Below are positions 23,259 through 33,803 of a stretch of 64,000 nt of DNA, one piece after another. The position numbers were made by a program, and so were the translations under genes. Within the stretch, counting starts at the first letter, position 1. Each line of letters starts with the position of its first letter. The DNA is from Cannabis sativa (taxonomy: Eukaryota; Streptophyta; Magnoliopsida; Rosales; Cannabaceae). The stretch spans positions 19,124,160 to 19,188,159 of the forward strand of contig NC_083601.1 of the NCBI RefSeq assembly GCF_029168945.1, written 5' to 3'. The notes under the pieces were generated by a model. That model was given only the letters and a program-made list of their open reading frames with translations, was not told where the DNA came from and did not search any database.

Positions 23259-26031
23259 TGTACTCAAGTTAGCTGTGGAGTACCAGAATAACTATTCTCA
23301 TAAATAATTCACTGAACCCCTTCGAGCTAGGGTTGTACAAAGTGACACTTAACCATTCGTAGGACTCACACTATCACTGGCGGTGTTAATGGGTCCCGTG
23401 ACACATAGTATGTAATCAAGTTAGCTGTGGTGTACCGGAATAACTATTCTCGTAAGGAACGCACTGAACCCCTTCGAGCTAGGGTTATACAGAGTGACAC
23501 TCAACCATTCGTAGTACTCACACTATCACTGGGGTGTTTATGGGTCCCGTGACACATAGTATGTAATCAAGTTAGCTGTGGTGTACTGAAGTAATTATTC
23601 TCGTAAAGAACTCACTGAACCCCTTCGAGCTAGGGTTGTAAAGAGTGACACTCAACCATTCGTAGTACTCACACTATCACTGGCGGTGTTTATGGGTCCC
23701 GTGACACATAGTTTGTAATCAAGTTAGCTGTGGTGTACCGGAGTCACTATTCTCGTAAAGAACTCACTGAACCCCTTCGAGCTAGGGTTGTACAGCGTGA
23801 CAAACAACCATTTGTAGTACTCACACTATCACTGGCGGTGTTTATGGGTCCCGTGACACATAGTATGTAATCAAGTTAGCAGTGGTGTACCGGAGTCACT
23901 ATTCTCGTAAAGAACACACAAAACCCCTTCGAGCTAGGGTTCTGAAGAGTGACACTCAACCATTCGTAGTAGTCACACTATCATTGGCGGTGTTTATGGG
24001 TCTTATTAAACATAGTATGTAATCAAGTTAGCTTTGGTGTACCGGAGTCACTATTCTCCTAACGAACTCATTAAACCGCTTCAGGCTAGGGTTGTACATA
24101 GAGAGTGACACTCAACCATTCGTAGTACTTACACTATCACTGGTGGTGTTTATCGGTCCCATGACACATAGTATGTAATCAAGTTAGCTGTTGTGTACCG
24201 GAGTCACTATTCTCGTAAAGAACTGACTGACCCCCTTTGGGCTAGGGTTGTACAGAGTGACACTCGACCATTCGTAGTACTCACACTATCACTGGCGGTG
24301 TTTATGGGTCCTGTGACACATAGTATGTAATCAAGTTAGTTGTGGTGTACCGGAGTCACTATTCTCGTAAAGAACTCACTGAACCCCTTCGAGCTAGGGT
24401 TGTACAGAGTAACACTCAACCATTCGTAGTACTCACACTATCACTGGCGGTGTTTATGGGTCCTGTGAAACATAGTATGTAATCAAGTTAGCTGTGGTGT
24501 ACCGGAGTCACTATTCTCGTAAAGAACTCAGTGAACCCCTTCGAGCTAGGGTTGTAACAAGTGACACTCAACCATTCGTAGTACTCACACTATCACTGGC
24601 GATGTTTATGAGTCCCGTGACACATAGTATGTAATCAAGTTAACTGTGGTGTACTAAAGTCATTATTCTCGTAAAGAACTCACTGAACCCCTTCGAGCTA
24701 GGGTTATAAAGAGTGACATTCAACCATTCGTAGTACTCACACTATCAGTGGCGGTGTTTATGGGTCCCGTGACACGTAGTATGTAATCAAGTTAGGAGTG
24801 GTGTACCAGAGTCACTATTCTCGTAAAGAACTCACTGAACCCCTTCGAGCTAGGGTTGTACAGATTATCACTCAACCATTCGTAGTACTCACACTATCAC
24901 TGGCGGTGTTTATGGGTCCCGTGACACATAGTATGTAATCAAGTTAGCTATGGTGTATCAGAGTCACTATTCTCGTAAAGAACTCACTGAACCCCTTCGA
25001 GCTAGTGTTGTACAGAGTGACACTCAACCATTCGTAGTACTCACACTATCAGTGGCGGTGTTTATGGGTCCCGTGACACATACTATGTAATCAAGTTAGC
25101 TGTGGTGTACCGGAGTCACTATTCTCGTAAAGAACTCACTGAACCCCTTCGAGCTAGGGTTGTACAGATTGACACTCAACCATTCGTAGTACTCACACTA
25201 TCACTGGCGGTGTTTATGGGTCCCCTGACACATAGTATGTAATCAAGTTAGCTATGGTGTACCGGTGTCACTATTCTCGTAAAGAACTCACTGAACCCCT
25301 TCGAGCTAGGTTGTACAGAGTGATACTCAACCATTCGTAGTACTCACACTATCACTGGCGGTGTTTATGTGTCCCGTGACACATAGTATGTAATCAAGTT
25401 AGGAGTGGTGTACCGGAGTCACTATTCTCGTAAAGAACTCACTGAACCCCTTCGAGCTAGGGTTCTGAAGAGTGACACTCAACCATTCGTAGTAGTCACA
25501 CTATCATTGGCAGTGTTTATGGGTCTCATGACACATATTATGTAATCAAGTTAGCTGTGTTGTACCGGAGTCACTATTCTCCTAACGAACTCATTGAGCC
25601 CCTTCGAGCTAGGGTTGTACATACAGAGTGACACTCAACCATTCGTAGTACTCACACTATCATAGGTGGTGTTTATCGGTCCCATGACACATAGTAGGTA
25701 ATCAAGTTAGCTGTGGTGTACCGAAAGGGTATTTTTGTAATTTTATTTAGTTGAGAGTATTTTTTTATTATTTTACATATTTATGGATTTAAATATGTAT
25801 GAGATTTTTCTTTGTGATGATATGATATTATTGGCATGTGCATAATGCCTAATAAATATATATATTTGGCTATTATTATATGGGTGTGTGAATTGTTTGA
25901 TTTTGGTACATATTATTATTGGTGTGGGAATAATAATAACGATGAATGTTAACTTATAATAATATTGGAATTATTATTTTGGTCTAATAATATGGGTAAA
26001 TATTATTATAGTGTTAAAGGGCATATTTAAC

Positions 26032-26067
26032 ATTATTATTATTATTATTATTATTATTATCTTATAC

Positions 26068-26115
<48 letters not shown>
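26032..26115. repeat. (ATT)n microsatellite
   Basis: About 25 ATT/TTA trinucleotides, interrupted once by CTTATACG at 26061-26068. The 76-codon ORF over it is an artefact of the repeat. Confidence 0.95.
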
Positions 26116-26118
<3 letters not shown>

Positions 26119-26276
26119 GTTATACGAGATTATATATTCACACACGAACCGAACGCCTATTTTGGTGGAATGGGAATCGCTTTACTTCGGTTTAATGCGA
26201 TATTTTGCTTGGGTTTAAACATGATAGAAATTAGATTTTAAGCTCTATTTTCGTACACCCAAAACAGAGAACCAAC

Positions 26277-26295
26277 GAGAGAGAGAGAGAGAGAG
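26277..26295. repeat. (GA)n run
   Basis: 19 bp of GA dinucleotides, three bp upstream of the dyad CGTATAC-GGC-GTATACG (26298-26314). Confidence 0.9.
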
Positions 26296-28507
26296 CACGT
26301 ATACGGCGTATACGATACCGAAAATTTTTGTTTCTTCAAGTGGAGTGAAACCTGGGTGAACGTGGGGGTTTGGGATCACTTATATACGACCTAAGGAAGC
26401 TTTTTAACGTGGTATAAGGGGCGGAAGTCGTCGTTTTGAGATTCGCCATTATTGAAGCTTCAAAGGTGCGGCTTAGTTACGGACTCGAATTCGAACGTGT
26501 TTAAGCTTGTTCTTGGGTCAAGGGAGGTTATATTTGAGTGCATGGGACCCTAAGGATTGTTTTTGACGTAAGAAAACGAAGCTTTAACGTCCAAAACGAA
26601 AATCTAAAATTTTGACTCCATTAAAGACGGTACACCGCCAACGAAGAAGACAACCCCGATCTGCCTTCTCGGACACTTTTCTTGATCGTTTTGAGGTCCT
26701 GAGCATTGTGGAGAGCTTCCCCAATCGAAAGGACGCTTCAAGAGCAATCGGAGACAAAGTTACACTTTACTGGCGACGAAACCGACGAGAACGCCGGCGA
26801 CCGCGTTCTGACCATTTCTGAGGTGGTTTTCTTAGATATTTTTGTATATTTTGATTCCTTATTTTATTCTAAGGTGCTTGGTGAAGTTTCATAATTTTCT
26901 GAATTTATTTGGAATTATTGTGAATTATTTAGTAAAATTCATAGATTAATTATGAAAAATACTTAGGTTGCTCAGAAAAATCTAGATTTATTTTATATGA
27001 TGGACTATGATATATAAACGGTTATAAAATTGGTAGATTGAATTTTCAGGCGATTATGTATTTTTCATGAATTATTGATTTTATTTCTTATTTTAATTAT
27101 GAAAAATACCTACGTTGCTTAGAAAATTCAAAGAAAATTATTTATGACTTAGTACAGGTTATAAACTATGTTAGAAGAGTTAGATTTGGTTTTTAATCAA
27201 TTTTGGTATTTTTCATGAATTTACTTAATTAATGCTTAAGTTAATTATGAAAAATAGATAAGTGTTGTTAAAATAGTAAAATGTATTTTTGTAATACCAT
27301 TTACTGCCTATGATATCAAAAGGAATAGGTTTTATTATTTATTAGTTGATGTAGGTATTTATTATAATTATTGGTGATTAATTAACTATTTATTTGGACT
27401 TTAATAGGAATAAATAGTATTTTAGTAAATTTTACGTAAAAATGTGTTGTATGAATTCATGTTTTACGTTAAGAATGTTTGTTTGAGTCCATGCAATATG
27501 TTTGTGTGAATCAAAATAATAAATGCTTATGTATGGTGTGTCATGCAAGTGAAATAGACCTATGTGTTACGTATTTTTACGTAAGTTTCTGTATGAGTTT
27601 AGAGATTCATACTTGAATGTATTTTTAGTGTATTGTTGTGTTAATGAATGTTTAGGATCTTGTTCTCAACAAGGAAATTCGTTGAGGTGCTCGAGGTAGC
27701 AAGTGTGGTCTTAGCAACTGAGGTAAGAAGAGTGGACATCTGTGCACATGGTGTATGTTATGCATACAACTTGGGATGGGTTGCTATTTAATTTGATTGT
27801 GTTGTGATTGCCTTATATTTTGTGAGCATCGTTAGCATGAGAATAATATTAGGGTCTTGCTGCTTGTGTGAGCATATCACTTGCAGGTTATAACTTTATC
27901 ATGGGTGAGTACAACTTATGGTAATTAATTGCCCTGTTGGATGCCAAGTGTGAGAATAACACAAGGCAGGGCAGGTTACCTCATGTCTGATCATTATGAG
28001 AGAATAGTTGATTATCGTATGTGAGTATAATGTGCGGTATGAGACTTGATGTGTGCATGTGAGAACAACATGCGTTGTGGATATATTTATGGAATGTGAA
28101 TTACTGTTGATTAATATTAAAGAGTAAATTATGTCAAGTAACTAGTTAGGAGGGTTATGTCCTACATAGCTCTTCTTACTGGGCGTTAGCTCACGGGTAC
28201 TCTGCGTGCAGGTAAGGGTAAGGCTAAGCAGTGAGAATGAAGAGCTCGGGGCGTGGACCGCATGTTAGGGGGCTGGCACAGTATTTTGCTTTTAATGTTT
28301 TTTTTAACTGCTAAACATTTTGGAACTATTATTTTGACTTAACTAGTTCTTATTTAAGTTTACAACACTAAAAGTATTTTGTTTTAAACAATGAGATCTC
28401 ATGCTTGGATATTTTTCAATAAAGAAGTATTTGATTGTCTTTATCTTATTAAAATGTTTTATACGGACTATCCTATGTGACATCTCGGGAAATCGGGGTG
28501 TTACAAA

Positions 28508-28520
28508 TGGTATCAGAGCC
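28508..28520 (+). other. Primer-binding site 1 (tRNA-iMet type)
   Basis: TGGTATCAGAGCC lies 2 bp after the TTACA LTR end at 28505 and is a perfect 13-base match to the initiator-Met tRNA complement. It is followed by a linker with GTCGACGAGGACGTCGGACC and a purine/G tract (28565-28575). Confidence 0.85.
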
Positions 28521-28577
28521 TTGACCCAGCCGGAAGTGTGGTCGACGAGGACGTCGGACCCCGTAAGGGGGGGTGAT

Positions 28578-29010
28578 TGTGACAGTGAGTAGTCCCGTGA
28601 TCCGTAAGGGGAAATACCGGGTAAGTTGTGCAATCCCACACCGCCTGGGGAAGGTCATGTGGGATGATTCTGAGACTATGTAGGTATGGGACTATACAGT
28701 TGAAGAGGGCTTTAATGGATTGATTGGTACTACCTATGTCAACAAGGTGCATCTTGTTTTTCGGTAGCCCATCTCGAAAGAACTCCATAGTTAAGCGTGC
28801 TTGGCCTGGAGCAATTTCAAGGATGGGTGACCTCCTGGGAAGTTTTCCCAGGATGCGTGTGAGTGAGGACAAAGCACACTGAAAACACTCGTGTTGGTCT
28901 GTAGGGTCAGTCACCAATCCAAGAAGCATCCAGAGTGGCGTACCCGTGTATAAGAGCCATTAGTCCGTGGGTGTAAGGGCCCAATGGAGGCTTGAAGCGG
29001 GGACGTTACA
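28578..29010 (+). mobile_element. Cassandra-like TRIM LTR carrying 5S rRNA sequence
   Basis: A short LTR (433 bp if it starts at TGTGACA 28578; 382 bp if it starts at TGCAATCCC 28629) that ends GGGGACGTTACA and is followed by a TGGTATCAGAGC primer site. Its centre has strong 5S rRNA homology (28768-28860). Short LTRs with 5S-derived sequence and an iMet primer site define the Cassandra family of non-autonomous plant retrotransposons. CCCACACCGCCTGGGGAAGG at 28635 fits the usual early part of such LTRs. No second LTR of this family is seen in the window. Frames through it (28343-28929, minus strand) are not coding. Confidence 0.78.
28768..28860 (+). ncRNA. 5S rRNA-derived region with intact-looking internal promoter
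   Basis: CCCATCTCGAAAGAACTCC, then AGTTAAGCGTGCTTGG (28789-28804, box A region) and AGGATGGGTGACCTCC (28820-28835, box C, continuing TGGGAAG) match the plant 5S rRNA in order and spacing. Between the boxes the sequence is changed (CCTGGAGCAATTTCA instead of the usual intermediate element). The 5' third of a 5S gene is not recognisable. This is therefore LTR sequence derived from 5S rDNA, as known for Cassandra, and not a functional 5S rRNA gene; pol III transcription is possible but unproven. Confidence 0.85.
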
Positions 29011-29012
29011 TC

Positions 29013-29024
29013 TGGTATCAGAGC
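29013..29024 (+). other. Primer-binding site 2 (after the Cassandra-like LTR)
   Basis: TGGTATCAGAGC is 2 bp after the LTR end. Only AATACGGTCCTAAAGAATTT follows before satellite resumes at 29045, so the internal region is cut off. Confidence 0.8.
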
Positions 29025-29044
29025 AATACGGTCCTAAAGAATTT

Positions 29045-30883
29045 GGTGTACCGGAGTCACTATTCTCGTAAAGAACTCACTGAACCCCTTTGAGCTAGGG
29101 TTGTACAGAGTGACACACAACCATTTGTAGTACACACACTATCATTGGCGGTGTTTATGGGTCTCGTGACACATAGTATGTAATCAACTTAGCTGTGGTG
29201 TACCGGAGTCACTATTCTCCTAACGAACTCACTGAACCCCTTCGAGCTAGGGTTGTACAGAGTGACACTCAACCATTCGTAGTACTCACACTATTAGTGG
29301 CGGTATTTATGGGTCCCGTGACACATAGTATGTTATCAAGTTAGCTGTGGTGTACCGGAGTCACTATTCTCGTAAAGAACTCAGTGAACCCTTTCGAGCT
29401 AGGGTTGTAAAGAGTGACACTCAACCATTCGTAGTACTCACACTATCACTGGCGGTGTTTATGGGTCCCGTGACACATAGTATGTAATCATGTTAGCTGT
29501 GGTGTACCGAAGTCATTATCCTCGTAAAGAACTCACTGAACCCCTTCGAGCTAGGGTTGTACAGAGTGACACGCAACCATTTGTAGTACTCACACTATCA
29601 CTGGCGATGTTTATGGGTCCCGTGATACATAGTATGTAATCAAGTTAGCTGTGGTGTACAGGAGTCACTATTCTCGTAAAGAACTCACTGAACCTCTTCG
29701 AGCTAGGGTTGTACAGAGTGACACTCAACCATTCATAGTACTCATACTATCACTGGCGGTGTTTATGGATCCCCTGACACATAGTATGTAATCAAGTTAG
29801 TTGTTGTGTACCGGAGTCACTATTCTCGTAAAGAACTCAATGAACCCCTTCGAGCTAGGGTTGTACAGAGTGACACACAACAATTCGTAGTACTCACTCT
29901 ATCACTGGGGTGTTTATGGGTCCCGTGACACATAGTATGTAATCAAGTTAGCTGTGGTGTAGTGAAGTCATTATTCTCGTAAAGAACTCACTGAATCCCT
30001 TCGAGCTACGGTTGTAAAGAGTGACACTCAACCATTCGTAGGACTCACACTATCACTGGCGGTGTTTATGTGTCCCATGACACATAGTATGTAATTAAGT
30101 TTGATGTGGTGTACCGGAGTCACTATTCTCGTAAAGAACTCACTGAACCCCTTCGAGCTAGGGTTGTACAGAGTGACACTCAACCATTCGTAGTACTCAC
30201 CCTATCAGTGGCGGTGTTTATGGGTCCCGTGACACATAGTATGTAATCAAGTTAGCTATGGTGTACCGGAGTCACTATTCTCGTAAAGAACGCACTGAAC
30301 CCCTTCGAGCTAGGTTGTACAGAGTGATACTCAACCATTCGTAGTACTCACACTATCACTGGCGGTGTTTATGGGTCCCGTGACACATAGTATGTAATCA
30401 AGTTAGGAGTGGTGTACCAGAGTCACTATTCTCGTACAGAACTCACCGAATCCCTTCGAGCTAGGTTTTTGAAGAGTGACACTCAACCATTCGTTGTAGT
30501 CACACTATCATTGGCGGTGTTAATGGGTCTCGTGACTCATAGGATGTAATCAAGTTAGCTGTGGTGTACCGGAGTCACTATTCTCCTAACAAACTCACTG
30601 AACCCCTTCGAGCTAGGTTTGTACATACAGAGTGACACTCAACCATTCGTAGTACTCACACTATCACTGGCGGTGTTTATGGGTCCCGTGACACATAGTA
30701 TGTAATCAAGTTAGTTGTGGTGTACCTTAGTCACTATTCTCGTAAAGAACTGACTGAACCCCTTCGAGCTAGGGTTGTACAGAGTGACACTCAACCATTC
30801 GTAGTACTCACACTATCATTGGCGATGTTTATGGGTCCCGTGACACATAGTATGTAAAGTTAGCTGTGGTGTACCGGAGTCAC
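29045..30883 (+). repeat. Satellite block 2: ~12 monomers of the 152-bp satellite
   Basis: It has the same orientation and landmarks as block 1. Includes a monomer lacking 3 bp (TATGTAAAGTTAGC at 30852) and the CATA-insertion type near 30624. It ends at GGAGTCAC, where the Athila-type LTR begins in the middle of a monomer; the monomer resumes at 42256. Confidence 0.95.
30879..30883. repeat. Left target-site duplication of the Athila-type element
   Basis: GTCAC, within satellite GGAGTCACTATTC. Its partner is ATCAC at 42256-42260, one base different. Confidence 0.8.
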
Positions 30884-31067
30884 TGTTAGGCTATTTTTAG
30901 CCTATGTTTTGGATCTATTTTATGTGCGTTTTTCGCTGTGTTAGGACGGAATTCTGCCTGCTTTCTATGTTTTCAGGTTCTTTGGAATAAAAGAGGTCTC
31001 GGATGCAAAAATTCAACAAAAGACGAGCTGAGCCAAGGTAAACACAATTTTTAAAGAATTGTGCATA

Positions 31068-31245
31068 TTTGGCCGCGGCTAGACACAACTTGGCCGCGGC
31101 TAGATCACGAAATTTAATGAGAAATCCTGGAGCCGCAGTCGCCGCGGCGAGGGGGAGTGTCGCCGCGGCCATTTAAGAGATACAGAGAGGTGCTTAATTT
31201 GCCATTATCTTGCCGCGGCGAGAGGAAGTTTGGCCGCGGCGAGAT
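31068..31245. repeat. GCCGCGGC module in the 5' LTR
   Basis: GGCCGCGGCTAG (twice), CCGCGGCGAGG, GCCGCGGCCATTTAAGAG, TGCCGCGGCGAG and GGCCGCGGCGAG. The part with CCATTTAAGAGATACAGAGA recurs inside the element at 37815-37975. Confidence 0.85.
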
Positions 31246-31293
31246 CCCGTACGGACCAAGGGCAATTTCGTTCATCGAACCCTAAAAATTAGA

Positions 31294-31300
31294 TATAAAT
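31294..31300 (+). promoter_or_regulatory. TATA-like box, Athila-type 5' LTR
   Basis: TATAAAT just downstream of the GC module, conserved at 41417-41423. The GC island immediately upstream would sit in the promoter region. Confidence 0.5.
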
Positions 31301-32138
31301 AGAAAACTGCGATTGAAAGTCTGGGGAAGCAATTTGGAACCCTAAAATACAGTAGAGAGCGGCAGGAAGAGCATAGAGATTGAAGTGAAGATCCAGAATT
31401 CATCCACCAACAGTTCTTTTCTTTATTCCTCGTTAATTTCTTTATGTTGAATATTGCTTTAGGAATGGTTATGGATTTGTTTCTGAACTAAATTTCCCAT
31501 TTAGGGAGGATGATGATTGTTGTTTAATGTTTGCCTAGTTAATGTTTAATTACCATTCCTCCATTCTTGTTTGTGAAATTATCTTAATTCGCGTTTAATT
31601 TCATGTTTAAGATTGATCACCTTGTGCATGCTTTACGATCTCAATTCGAAATCTGAAAAGTGAGAATTGAGAATGCTAAAATTGGGATAATCGATGTTCT
31701 ATGTGAAACGAGAGTATTTACATGACTTATGTGACGAATAGATTATTACTTAATGTTGATTTCATGTTAGTTTAATTAAGGAATTAATTAGAAAATATGA
31801 GATTTAGAATCTAGAAGATCTGAAAAGAGCTAGGTTATTTTATAATCTGTCATTCACTTCAAGAATAGGATAGTAATTAAGCATTAACGATTTGGGTAAA
31901 CAACAACAGGATTCTCCTCCCTATCATCTCATCTTGCTTAAACTTTAACTGTGTTTTACGTTTTCTGAATTACTTTACTTTTCTTAAGTCATAATTGTTT
32001 TCGATTTGCCAAATAGAATTATAAGTATAGTTTAGTGGTATTTAATCCAATTCCCTGTGGGATCGACCTCACCTGTGTGAGTTTTACTACTTGATTGCGT
32101 ATACTTGCGTAGTGTTTATAAATTTTGCAACAAGTTTT

Positions 32139-32156
32139 TGGCGCCGTTGTCGGGGA
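32139..32156 (+). other. Primer-binding site of the Athila-type element
   Basis: TGGCGCCGTTGTCGGGGA, 6 bp after the LTR end. One base differs from the TGGCGCCGTTGCCGGGGA usual in Athila-type elements, where it is attributed to tRNA-Asp; the tRNA assignment is from memory of the family. The leader to 32252 holds nothing else recognisable. Confidence 0.85.
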
Positions 32157-32252
32157 ATTGTTTAAAGATTAATATTACATAAAATTATACTAACTTCTAC
32201 TTTGGTATATTTTCTCTTGCTAAGTTTCTAACCTTTTTCTTGCAATATTTTC

Positions 32253-33803
32253 GTGATTCATTTCAGGATTCCTAAGTGTATGCGCCATCAAGAACAAGCA
32301 GTCATATTACTAGTTGATCCTGAAATCGAGAAAACGTGCAGGAGGAACAGAAAGAACAAAAGGCAAGAAAGAGTTTCAGCAACTGCTGAAACATCAGAAA
32401 TCATGGCTGCCAATGTGAACAATAATGCTGGAAACAATGGGGGTAATAATGGTAATAATGGTGGCGCCGTGGAAGATCAAGCTAATGGCCGTAGCTTGAG
32501 AGATTACATTCTCCCTACTCTGACGGGAGTGCAGTCATGTATCAGGCCACCGGCAGTGGATGTTAACAACTTTGAGATTAAACCTGCCAACCTTCAAATG
32601 GTGCAGTCTTCAGTTTAGTTTGGTGGCCTCCCTTCTGAAGATCATAATCTGCATCTCTCTAACTTCATGGAACTTTGTGAAACTTTTAAAGTTAATGGAG
32701 TTAGCGATGATGCCATTCGACTGAGACTGTTTCCATTCTCGCTCAGAGAACGAGCCAAGAGTTGGTTAAACTCCTTGCCACCCAACTCTATTTCCACCTG
32801 GAATGATCTGGCAACAAAATTCTTGTCAAAGTTCTTTCCTCCAGCTAAGTCTGCAAAGCTGAGAGGAGAAATCAACAACTTCTGCCAACAAGATAATGAA
32901 TCTCTCCATGAGGCTTGGGAGAGGTTTAAAGATCTGATCAGGAAGTGTCCTCATCACGGTATAGAGAAGTGGATGCTGGTCCACAACTTCTACAACGGGT
33001 TGGTTGGTAACACTAGAACTCTAATAGATGCAGCAGCGGGCGGAGCTTTTATGAGAAAGAGTGCTAATGAGGCGTATGATCTATTGGAGGAGATGGCTCT
33101 AAACAATCAGCAGTGGCCAACTGAAAGGAGTCATTCTAAGAAAGTAGCTGGTGTGTTAGAATTTGATGCCATCACAAAGTTAACAGCTCAGGTTGAGGCA
33201 TTGACAAAAATAATTGCAGGGCAAGCTAAACAAGCCCAAATTGTTTGTGAGATATGTGGAGGAAATCATCATTTTTCAGAGTGTCAAGCAGATGTGGATG
33301 ATTTGCCAATGGATGAAGCTAAGGCCATTGGAAATTTTTCACAGAACAACAACAACAATTATGGGTTCAACCAGGGTAATAACCGAAGAAACAGTGGGTT
33401 CTATCAGCAACGAAATCAAAACCAACAGTTTAATCAGCAACAAGCCTCTGGTGGAAATTCTAGTTTGCAAACAGATTTACTGCTTTAATTTATGACTGAA
33501 ACTAGATCTTCAATTAAAGACCTGCAGACTCAGATGGGCCAGCTAGCAACTCAGGTATCAACCCGCCCTCAAGGAAATTTGCCTAGCACAACTGAAGTTA
33601 ATCCCAAAGAAAACTGCAAAGCAATTACCCTGAGGAGCGGTAAGAAGTATGATGGACCTGAGTTACCACAACCAGTTGAGGTAGATGAAGAGATAAAAGT
33701 TCTACCTGTGCAAACACCCACACCAACACCAACAGCAGTGAAGGCTACTGACAGCCCAGCACAACCACAACAGTCTCTACCTATTAGCATTGTCACCATG
33801 TGA
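32253..33803 (+). pseudogene. gag: Gag of the Athila-type element (broken)
   Basis: One frame, cut by a TAG at 32616, a TAA at 33486 and a TGA at 33801. The N-terminal part has a [17 protein letters not shown] motif followed by Asn-rich stretches. The capsid-like retrotransposon-gag domain is in 32667-33100, with the FPFSLRERAKSWLNSLP and FLSKFFP motifs. A zinc-knuckle-like CEICGGNHHFSEC follows at 33250-33288. The C-terminal part (33492-33803) has IGQLA-type helix and RPQGNLPS-like motifs, then Pro/Thr-rich linker. It would form the particle shell. The start ATG at 32253 is the first in the frame after the primer site, but a later one (32280) could equally serve. Confidence 0.85.

Larger units (their letters stand above)
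14150..25723 (+). repeat. Satellite block 1: ~76 tandem copies of a 152-bp monomer
   Basis: The spacing of the anchor GTATGTAATCAAGTTAGC is 152 bp (for example 14291, 14443, 14595). Landmarks in order are GTGGTGTACCGGAGTCAC, TATTCTCGTAAAGAACTCAC, CCCCTTCGAGCTAGGGTT, GAGTGACACTCAACCATTCG, ACTCACACTATCACTGGCGG and TTATGGGTCCCGTGACACAT. Most monomers differ from each other at several sites. Length variants are a 4-bp CATA insertion (first near 16931), a 7-bp deletion (15168, 15314) and 1-3-bp indels. The frame is broken by stops everywhere; occasional 60-70-codon ORFs are chance. The last copies run to 25723, where foreign sequence starts. Confidence 0.97.
25724..28505 (+). mobile_element. Gypsy LTR, 5'-truncated, of a second Tekay-like family
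   Basis: It ends AATCGGGGTGTTACA directly before a TGGTATCAGAGCC primer site. The stretch CTTACTGGGCGTTAGCTCACGG (given here as two motifs, CTTACTGGGC and TTAGCTCACGG, near 28173) corresponds to CTTACTGGGCTTGGCTCACGG in the Tekay-type LTR near 6454, showing distant kinship. The normal TGTAACACCC start is absent, so at least the first part is lost. It includes an ATT microsatellite (26032-26115), a GA run and a CGTATAC palindrome. ORFs at 26612 and 26706 have no recognisable domain and are taken as non-coding. Confidence 0.65.
25724..29044 (+). mobile_element. Composite retroelement fragment inside the satellite
   Basis: 3321 bp of non-satellite DNA, AT-rich at first and with GC-rich tracts at the end. 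It is flanked by the 9-bp direct repeat GGTGTACCG (25715-25723 and 29045-29053), which is satellite sequence. Parts are a gypsy LTR lacking its start (25724-28505), a first primer-binding site, a 72-bp linker ending in a purine tract, a Cassandra-like LTR with 5S rRNA homology (28578-29010) and a second primer-binding site followed by only about 20 bp. There is no complete element, no intact coding region and no terminal inverted repeat. Confidence 0.7.
30884..32132 (+). mobile_element. 5' LTR of the Athila-type element (1249 bp)
   Basis: TGTTAGGCTATTTTTAGCC to TTTTGCAACA. The first part contains TTAGGCTATTTTTAGCCTA, an inverted repeat. A GC-rich patch (31068-31245) carries six GCCGCGGC palindromes in a very AT-rich context. 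TATAAAT lies at 31294-31300. The 85-codon alanine-rich minus-strand ORF (30915-31172) is the antisense of this GC patch. Confidence 0.93.

Noticed and set aside
14150..25723. CRISPR-like array
   Set aside because: The whole 152-bp monomer is repeated with no unique spacers, in plant DNA. It is a tandem satellite.
26612..26821. 69-aa Arg-rich ORF as a host gene in the composite fragment
   Set aside because: It lies inside a gypsy LTR, overlaps another frame of similar length, and has no recognisable motif.
28768..28860. A functional 5S rRNA gene
   Set aside because: The 5' third is not recognisable, the region between promoter boxes is altered, there is no tandem 5S array, and it lies inside an LTR with a primer-binding site beyond it.
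25724..29044. Mutator-type DNA transposon (because of the 9-bp flanking repeat)
   Set aside because: The ends AAAGGGTATTTTTG and the complement of CTAAAGAATTT do not form terminal inverted repeats, and there is no transposase-like sequence.
30915..31172. Alanine-rich 85-aa minus-strand ORF present in both Athila-type LTRs
   Set aside because: It is the antisense of the GCCGCGGC patch. Both copies exist because LTRs are duplicates. There are no domain, start context or independent conservation signals.
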